A stretch of 64,000 bases of DNA from Trichopria drosophilae (Eukaryota; Arthropoda; Insecta; Hymenoptera; Diapriidae), in contig CM059585.1 of NCBI GenBank assembly GCA_030407085.1, positions 118,959,001 to 119,023,000 on the forward strand, read 5' to 3'. A model generated the notes under the pieces. That model ran no database searches. It worked only from the letters and a program-made list of their open reading frames with translations, and was not told the origin of the DNA. The position numbers were made by a program, and so were the translations under genes. Positions 55,892-64,000 of this stretch are shown here, piece by piece. Each line of letters starts with the position of its first letter. The stretch's first letter is position 1.

Positions 55892-58800
55892 AAAACATTA
55901 CACACTAAGGCGTCCTGAGACGATAATCTATTAATTTAGGTGCAGATATAAGAACATTGCACACTAAGGCGTCCTGAGACGATAATCTATTATTTTAGGT
56001 GCAGATATAAGAACATTGCAAACTAAGAAGAATTGAGACGATAATTTATTATTTTAGGTGCAGAAATAAGAACATTGCACACTAAGAAGAACTGACACGA
56101 TAATTTATTATTTTAGGTGCAGAAACAAGAATATTGCACAGTTAGATGAACTAAGAAGATAATCTATTATTTTAGGTGCAGAAATAAGAACATTGCACAC
56201 TAAGAAGAACTGACACGATAATTTATTATTTCAGGTGCAGAAATAAGAACATTGCAGACTGCGAAGAACTGAGACGATAATATATTATTTTATGTGCAGA
56301 AATAATAACATTGCACACTAAGAAGTCCTGAGACGATGATCTATTATTTTAAGTGCAGAAATAAAAACATTGCACACTGAGAAGAACTGAGACGATAATC
56401 TATTATTTTAGGTGCAGAAATAAGAACATTGCACACTGCGAAGAACTGAGACGATAATTTACTATTTTAAGTGCAGAAACAAGGAAATGGCACACTGAAA
56501 AGAACTGAGACAATAATCTATTATTTTAGGTGCAGATATAAAACATTGCACACTAAGGCGTCCTGAGACGATAATCTATTATTTTAGGTGCAGATATAAG
56601 AACATTGCACACTAAGGCGTCCTGAGGCGATAATCTATTATTTTAGGTGCAAATATAAGAACATTGCAAACTAAGAAGAACTGATACGATAATTTATTAT
56701 TTTAGGTGCAGAAATAAGAACATTCCCCAGTTAGATGATCTGAGACGATAATTTATTATTTTAAGTGCAGAAACATGAAAATAGCACACTGATAAGAACT
56801 GAGACGATAATCTATTATTTTAGGTACGGAAATGAGAACATTGCACACTGAGAAGATCTGGGACGAAAAATTATTATTTTAGGTGCAGAAATAAGAACAT
56901 TGCAGACTAAGAAGAACTGACACGATAATTTATTATTTTAGGTGCAGAAACAAGAATATTGCACAGTTAGATGAACTACGACGATAATCTATTATTTTAG
57001 GTGCAGTAATGAGAACATTTCACACTGAGAAAACCTGAGACGAAAATCTATTATTTTAGGTGCAGAAATAAGAACATTGCACACTGAGAAGAACTGAGAC
57101 GATAATCTATTATTTTAGGTGCAGATATAAGAACATTGGACACTGAAGCGTCCTGAGATGATAATCTATTATTTTAGGTGCAGAAATAAGAAACTTGCAT
57201 AGTTAAAAGAACTGAGACGATAATTAATTATTTTAGGTACAGAAATGAGAACATTGCACACTGAGAAGACCTGAGACGAAAATCTATTATTTTAGGTGCA
57301 GATATAAGAACATTGCACACTGAGAAAAACTGAGACGATAATTTATTATTTTAGGTGCAGAAATATGAACAGTGCAAAGTTAAATGAACTGAGACGATAA
57401 TTTATTATTTTAGGTGCAGCAATAAGAACATGGAATATTTAAAAGAACTGAGACGATAATTTATTATTTTAAGTGCAGAAACAAGACCATTGCACACTGA
57501 GAAACTCTGAGACGATAATCTATTATTTTAGGTGCAGAAATAAGAACATTGTACACTGAGAAGTACTGAGACGATAATTTATAATTTTAGGTGCAAAAAT
57601 AAGAACATTGCCCAGTTAGATGAACTGAGACGATAATTTACTATTTTAAGTGCAGAAACAAGAACATTGCACACTGATAAGAACTGAGACGATAATCTAT
57701 TATTTTAGGTGCAGATATTAGAACATTGCATATTTAAAAGAACTGAGACGATAATTAATTATTTTAGGTGCAGAAATGAGAACATTGCACACTGAGAAAA
57801 CCTGAGACAAAAATCTATTATTTTAGTTGCAGAAATAAGAACATTGCACACTAAGAGGTAATAAGACGATGATCTATTATTTTAGGTGCAGATATAAGAA
57901 CGTTGCACACTGAGAAGTACTGAGACGATAATTTATTATTTTAGGTGCAGAAATATGAACAGTGCAATGCTAAATGAACTGAGACGATAATTTATTATTT
58001 TAGGTGCAGCAATAAGAACATGGCATATTTAAAAGAACTGAGACGATAATTAATTGTTTTAGATGCAGAAATCCGAACATCGCATATTTAAAAGAACTGA
58101 GACGATAATTTATTATTTTAAGTGCAGAAACAAGAACATTGCAAACTAAGAAGAACTGAGACGATAATTTATTATTTTAGGTGCAGAAATAAGAACATTG
58201 CGCACTAAGAAGAACTGACACGATAATTAATTATTTCAGGTGCAGAAATAAGAACATTGCACACTGATAATAACTGAGACGATAATCTATTATTTCAGGT
58301 GCAGAAATAAGAACATTGCACACTGAGAAGAACTGAGACGATAATCTATTATTTTAGGTGCAGAAATAAGAACATTGCACACTGAGAAGAACTGAGACGA
58401 TAATTTATTATTTTAAGTGCAGAAACCAGAAAATGGCACACTGATAAGAACTGAGACGATAATCTATTCTTTTAGATGCAGAAATGAGAACAGTGCACAC
58501 TGAGAAGACCTGGGACGAAAAATTATTATTTTAGGTGCTGAAATAAGAACATTGCAAACTGAGAAGACCTGAGACGATAATCTATTATTTTAGGTACAGA
58601 AATGAGAATATTGCACACTGCGAAGACCTAGGACGAAAAATTATTATTTTAGCTGCTGAAATAAGAACATTGCAAACTGAGAAGAACTGAGACGATAATC
58701 TATTATTTTATGTGCAGAAATAAGGAAATGGCACACTGAAAAAACTGAGACAATAATCTATTATTTTAGGTGCAGATATAAAAACATTGCACACTAAGGC

Positions 58801-59775
58801 GTCCTGAGACGATAATCTATTATTTTAGGTGCAGATATAAGAACATTGCACACTAAGGCGTCCTGAGACGATAATCTATTATTTTAGGTGCAGATATAAG
58901 AACATTGCAAACTAAGAAGAATTGAGACGATAATTTATTATTTTAGGTGCAGAAATAAGAACATTCCCCAGTTAGATGATCTGAGACGATAATTTATTAT
59001 TTTAGGTACAGAAATGAGAACATTGCACACTGAGAAGACCTGGGACGAAAAATTATTATTTTAGGTGCAGAAATAAGAACATTGCAGACTAAGAAGAACT
59101 GACACGATAATTTATTATTTTAGGTGCAGAAACAAGAATATTGCACAGTTAGATGAACTACGACGATAATCTATTATTTTAGGTGCAGTAATGAGAACAT
59201 TTCACACTGAGAAAACCTGTGACGAAAATCTATTATTTTAGGTGCAAAAATAAGAACATTGCACACTGAGAAGAACTGAGACGATAATCTATTATTTTAG
59301 GTGCAGATATAAGAACATTCGACACTGAGAAGACCTAGGACGAAAAATAATTATTTAAGGTGCTGAAATAAGAACATTGCAAACTGAGAAGAACTGAGAC
59401 GATAATCTATTATTTTATGTGCAGAAATAAGAACATTGCACACTAAGAAGATCTGAGACGATAATCGATTATTTTAAGTGCAGAAAGAAGAACATTGCAC
59501 ACTGAGAAGTCCTGAGACGATGATCTATTATTTTAGGTGCAGATATAAGAACATTGCACACTGAGAAAAGCTGAGACGAAAATCTATTATTTTAGATGCA
59601 GAAATAAGAGCATTGCCCAGTTAGATGAACTGAGACGATAATTTATTATTATAGGCGCAGAAATAAGATCATCGCATATTTAAAAGAACTGAGACGATAA
59701 TCTATTATTTTAGGTGCAGAAATAAGAACATGGCACAGTCAGAAGAACTGAGACGATAACATATTATTTTAGTTC
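55892..59775 (+). repeat. 59-bp satellite array, block 2
   Basis: About 66 monomers. From about 56530 to 58775 it repeats the variant order of 47975-50287 (offset 8557 bp, changing to 8498 after one monomer present only in block 1 near 49741-49800). A third partial copy of the same order begins near 58771 and runs to about 59320. This shows a ~2.3-kb higher-order unit. Confidence 0.95.
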
Positions 59776-60375
59776 ATATAAAATCCTTAAAACTTTTTGT
59801 TCTCAAATTCAAAAAAATCCTTATAATTATTAAAAGGCAACTTCTTCATAATATTGAACATCAAGTTTTGTTTCTTTAGTCTTAAACACTTTATACTGGA
59901 GATAATATCTGTAATTTTTGAATTTAGAATCTTTAATTGAAAATTATTTTGTAAATTTTTAACTTCTTGTAACACTTTATATGTTTTAAAATTTCTGCAT
60001 CGTAAAAAATTGAAGTTCAATATATGATTCGGAAGAACTCTGTTCCTTCGGCATCGAAGTAAAATTTATTTACTATTTCGAAAATGTTCTTTCGCTGACC
60101 ATCAGAGCGAAAAGTAGCATGTAAGGTTGTGTTTAATGAATAGTGTAATTTGAAGTTTTTACATTTAACTTAAAAAAAAATTGTTGACTAGTGATTAAGA
60201 CAGAGTAATTGAAAGTGAGTAAAAAATTGATTTTTTTATATATTTTTGTTTATTTTTATTTATTATTTGTTTTGTGTTATTTTATCAAATCTAAAATGTC
60301 ATTTCATTTTAGTTAATTGCTATTAAGAATTTAGTAGGTAAAAAATTGTTGTTAGAAATTCTTTTTCAAACATGC
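59776..60375. other. AT-rich insertion in the satellite
   Basis: About 600 bp of non-satellite DNA replace the monomers. It contains the minus frame described separately and a long TTTATT-rich stretch. No terminal repeats were seen, so the mechanism of insertion is unknown. Confidence 0.6.
59787..60020 (-). pseudogene. Helical ORF fragment, weak DUF4806-like
   Basis: A 77-codon minus frame beginning at a TTG. Residues 14-50 are a Lys/Leu/Gln-rich likely coiled coil (VLQEVKNLQNNFQL), and the end reads MKKLPFNNYKDFFEFENKKF. That resembles the LP...EFE opening of DUF4806-type domains found in insect transposon-linked proteins. A TTTTTACGATGCAG acceptor-like site precedes residue 9. The fragment lacks the rest of such a domain. 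The similarity is a memory-based impression only. Confidence 0.25.
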
Positions 60376-61366
60376 AGATCATTGCACACTGAGCAGACCT
60401 GAGACGAAACTCTATTATTTTAGGTGCAGAAATAAGAACATTGTACACTAAGACGAACTAACACGATAATTTATTATTTTAGGTGCAGAAACAAGAATAT
60501 TGCACAGTTAGATGAACTGAGACGATAATTTATTATTTTAATTGCAGAAACAAGAACATTGCACACTGATAAGTACTGAAACGATAATCTATTATTTTAG
60601 GTGCAGAAATAAGAACATTGCAGACTGAGAAGAACTGAGAGGATAATCTATTATTTTAGGTGCAGAAATAAGAACATTGCATATTTAAAACAACTGAGAT
60701 GGTAATTAATTATTTTAGGTGCAGAAATGAGATCATTGCACACTGTGCAGACCTGAGACGAAACTCTATTATTTTAGGTGCAGAAATAAGAACATTGCAC
60801 ACTAAGACGAACTGACAAGATAATTTATTATTTTAGGTGCAGAAACAAGAATATTGCACAGTTAGATGAACTGAGACGATAATTTATTATTTTAATTGCA
60901 GAAACAAGAACATTGCACACTGATAAGTACTGAGACGATAATCTATTATTTTAGGTGCAGAAATAAGAACATTGCAGACTGAGAAGAACTGAGAGGATAA
61001 TCTATTATTTTATGTGTAGAAATAATAACATTGCATACTAAGAAGTCCTGAGACGATGATCTATTATTTTAGGTGCAGAAATAACAACATTGCACACTAA
61101 GAAGATCTGAGACGATAATCTATAATTTTATGTGCAGAAATAAGAACATTGCATATTTAAAACAACTGAGACCATAATCTATTATTATAAGTGCGGAAAT
61201 AAGAACATTGCACACTGGGAAGAACTGAGACAATAATCTATTATTTTAGGTGCAGAAATAACAACAATGCACACTAAGAAGTCCTTAGACGATGATCTAT
61301 TATTTTAGGTGCAGATATAAGAACATTGCACACTGAGAAAAACTGAGACGATAATTTATTATTTTA
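60376..61366 (+). repeat. 59-bp satellite array, block 3
   Basis: About 17 monomers. A five- to six-monomer stretch (60385-60650) is repeated at 60735-61010 with the same variants (GCAGACCTGAGACGAAACTC and others). The array ends abruptly near 61366. Confidence 0.95.
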
Positions 61367-61429
61367 TTACTTTACACTCCTGCAAATCGATGCGCAAAGA
61401 GATATGTCTTTCCGCCTACGTATGAGAAA

Positions 61430-63594
61430 TAGTTATTTTCGTACGGTGGGCGTAAAGTGCGACTTTACGCCCGCAGGCAATTCTCATGCCTGAGGGACGG
61501 TTGTCATAAGACAACAGTAGGAGAGCGGAAGGACAGGATCAAGTGGGGGGGAGGGGGGGGGCGGTTCGGGGACGAAGCCCCCGATACTCGATTATATATG
61601 CTTAAAAGTGTATTTGGTTTTAGAATAAAGTAGTAGAAAAATATTTCTTAATTATATTGTTTATTAATAGAAATATATATATTGACATTAAATTGTACAT
61701 AAATAGTGATTTTTTATTTTAATTGATGCTGTAGCGTGTTAATAAACTGTTTGTAAGCTTTAATAAGTCAATTTCAACTAAAGATTTTAATTGAATTTTA
61801 AGCGTTATTATTATGTTTATTGACAACCAAATTTTAGCTTAAAATAAAAAAAAAATGTTTAAACTAGAACAGAATTTAATCTATAATACTAAATTTGGAC
61901 CATGTTACATACGAAATAATTTCTTATTGTATTACAAATACATTGTATTTTTTATATTAATAATTAATTAATTCAATTATTGAAATGAAGATTGAACGTA
62001 AATGTTTTCGATGTGTGCTTATTATTAACGGTTGCATTGTTGACATTTTTACTGTTGTTTGCTTGCGTCGTTTTTTTTTTGTTTTACGAGAATTTCATGG
62101 CGATTTCCTATTGATTCTCATATAAACATATGAGTTAATGTTTTCAGTAATGGGGAGAGTCTTTGTTGCCCAAGTGAGAGGGGTATATTTGTTTATTCAT
62201 AACAAAGGCACATTTCCCCGGATATTTTACTTTACGCCCGCAAAAGTGCGCGTACAAGCGTACTTCACGCCTACACGGAAAATGTATTGGGAGATTCACT
62301 GCCCTAATGACGAAAGCATGGCCGCCAGTCACAGTGAAATGGCGCAACTTCGATGTTCACGCCTGCTTTCTGAATTTGGGAAGGCTGCGCTCCCAAATTC
62401 TGTCGGCAGCAATTTCAGGAGTTAGGAATACAGCGCCCTCTGGATACATGTCGGTAGTATTCCCGCTCGTTTGTTAAGTGCACATATACAATGGGAGATA
62501 CATACTTTCGTTATACGTGTGGATATATATATATATATGCCGGTAAAGACTCCCTTTTTGGAATTTTGATTTTAGAAAATAAAAAATTTGTTGTGAAAGT
62601 GGAGAAAGATAATTATCTACTAACTGTATTATATACACCATTTTTAATTTTGAAAAACTAACAACACATTTACAATCAGCAACTGCCTTTTATATGTGCT
62701 GACATAATTTATCTTCTTCTCTGAGAAATTCATGCTTTAAGGGGCTGCTAAACCGACCCCGCCGATAAAGTCACTTCCTAACCTGAAATAAATATGACGT
62801 CAAAAAATACTACTGATAAGGATTTCAATATATAATATTGGCAATGAAATGTGTGATTTTATGGGTTTCGCTGTTCACCGCAGAAAGCAAATATTACTAA
62901 CAAATAAATGTATATACCATTTTGTAATGGCATATATCAGCAAAATGTAAACATATAAAAATGTTATTACTTGCTAATAATAAAGATTAGGAGAGAGTCG
63001 GTAATTTTATATTGATTTTGCCAAATTATCAATGAAAACATATGATTTCTTGTAAATTACGCGGTAAATTGATTGATAACCTGGAATATTCAAATTAAAT
63101 AGAAACTGGACGTACTTTCAAGTAAAACTCGATGTTAGGGCGCTTTTACGCATTTTTTAGGAATGTACGCCAAATTTCAACGAAATCGGCTTAGAATTGG
63201 AAGAGAATTATCATCAAGAATAAAAATACAAACCATATAAATGTCATTGCAATTATATTCTTTCTATTCTAATGTTTAGTCGAAAATCCCGAACTTCACT
63301 TCCCTTATATAAGGTTAGAGGTCTAGTGCGGTTTCATACCCACTCGCGATGTGGTCATGGTCTTTTTCTCGGCGCAGCAAGTTTCCCGCGTTTTAGTTTT
63401 GCCGTTTTTCCAGAGTTTTGGGAATGTCACGCTCCCAAACTCGGGCGAAATGACGAGCCAAAGGGGAGGGGAGACTCCGTAACTCTGTTAGGTGGCGTTC
63501 ATCTTCCAACATATTTTCCGTGTATACTGTGAAAAATAATGTTCTCACGTGGGGCGTAAAGTCGCACTTTACGCCCACCGTACGAAAATAACTA
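61430..63594. mobile_element. DNA element with perfect 43-bp TIRs containing a hairpin
   Basis: 61430-61472 and 63552-63594 are perfect inverted copies over 43 bp, beginning TAGTTATTTTCGTACGGT. Each contains GGGCGTAAAGT, three bases, then ACTTTACGCCC, so each end alone forms an 11-bp hairpin. If the leading TA is the target duplication the element starts GTTATTTTCG, exactly like 41321-42267. The ~2.1-kb interior has no transposase; it holds a second GCGTACAAGCGTACTTCACG segment near 62250, a G-rich tract near 61543-61562 and an (AT)n run near 62527. A non-autonomous relative of an unknown TA-targeting transposon is likely. Confidence 0.8.
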
Positions 63595-64000
63595 ATTGAA
63601 TCGTTTGAAAAGTATTTTTATTAATAAATACTACATTTTAATACATAATATGAGACTTCTTCATTCGTATAACCGCAGCAAATTAAAAAGCATTTGCTAT
63701 ACGTACACTTTTTATACATACCTATACGTATAAAAAAATTGTAGGTCTATATATAGATACACACAGACATACATATATACATGTGTACAACATACAAACA
63801 TATACCGGGTGAATGCGAGAGAATTGGCCATATGGCAGACCGTGTTAAGGCTAGTGTGCTTGTGATTGGTCCATTCTAATTAGCTGAATGCTTAAAGCCT
63901 TTCATGATTGGTTGTAACAAAATTCTAGTAAATTTCAATTCAGATCTTATACGCGAGCTCTTTGTTATGTGCTCTTTTTAGTGAAACTTCCAAATTATAT
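63595..64000. other. Gene-free right edge
   Basis: AT-rich DNA with a short ACATA-type repeat near 63750-63810. Nothing else recognised. Confidence 0.4.

Noticed and set aside
44770..61366. Regularly spaced repeats resembling a CRISPR array
   Set aside because: The 59-bp period is fully occupied by the repeat itself with no unique spacers, and the context is an intron-bearing animal genome. It is a tandem satellite.

Overview
The window looks like nuclear DNA from an insect, probably a hymenopteran. It is AT-rich, has intron-containing coding sequence and no operons, and is dominated by transposable elements and satellite DNA. Assignment to Insecta rests on a divergent zerknullt (Hox3-class) homeobox gene on the minus strand at 4.9-6.0 kb. 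If that gene is in its usual place, this is the zen neighbourhood of a Hox complex. No other homeobox was found, so the cluster context is inference.

Layout. 1-3.7 kb: 3' part of a decayed BEL/Pao retrotransposon (RNase H, integrase, 3' LTR start), split by a ~1.4 kb repeat. 4.87-5.99 kb: two-exon zen-like gene whose frame reopens for 45 codons after an in-frame TAG. 6.19-12.65 kb: LTR element with intact 599-bp LTRs, 5-bp target duplication and tRNA-Phe primer site but no recognisable gag or pol, lying 198 bp upstream of the zen start codon in the same orientation. 12.66-14.28 kb: DNA-transposon fragments and a foldback MITE. 14.28-23.61 kb: complete but disabled Ty3/Gypsy element (minus strand; 1326-bp LTRs, ATGC target duplication, tRNA-Lys primer site) encoding gag, protease, RT-RNase H and integrase, with a canonical TTTAAAC frameshift site between gag and pol and a 135-bp MITE inserted in pol. 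23.6-30 kb: a possible exon, nested foldback elements, a 50-bp minisatellite that reverses orientation, a pogo-like MITE and a small unrecognised ORF. 30-40.8 kb: AT-rich non-coding DNA with one more GC-balanced island near 36 kb. 40.8-43.8 kb: nested palindromic elements. 43.9-44.4 kb: an unrecognised 163-codon ORF. 44.8-61.4 kb: about 10 kb of a 59-bp satellite with two levels of higher-order structure, split by a 5.6-kb gene-less LTR element (50.29-55.89 kb). 61.4-63.6 kb: a DNA element with perfect 43-bp terminal inverted repeats that each contain a hairpin.

How parts relate. The two gene-less LTR elements share the same primer site, the same kind of polypurine tract and internal sequence modules, so they appear to belong to one group of large non-autonomous retrotransposons that must borrow proteins from another element. 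The Gypsy element does not look like the helper, because its primer site and target-duplication length differ. Its LTRs are almost identical, so it is young, but its pol is broken in three places. Host-gene content is confined to zen and a few weak candidates.
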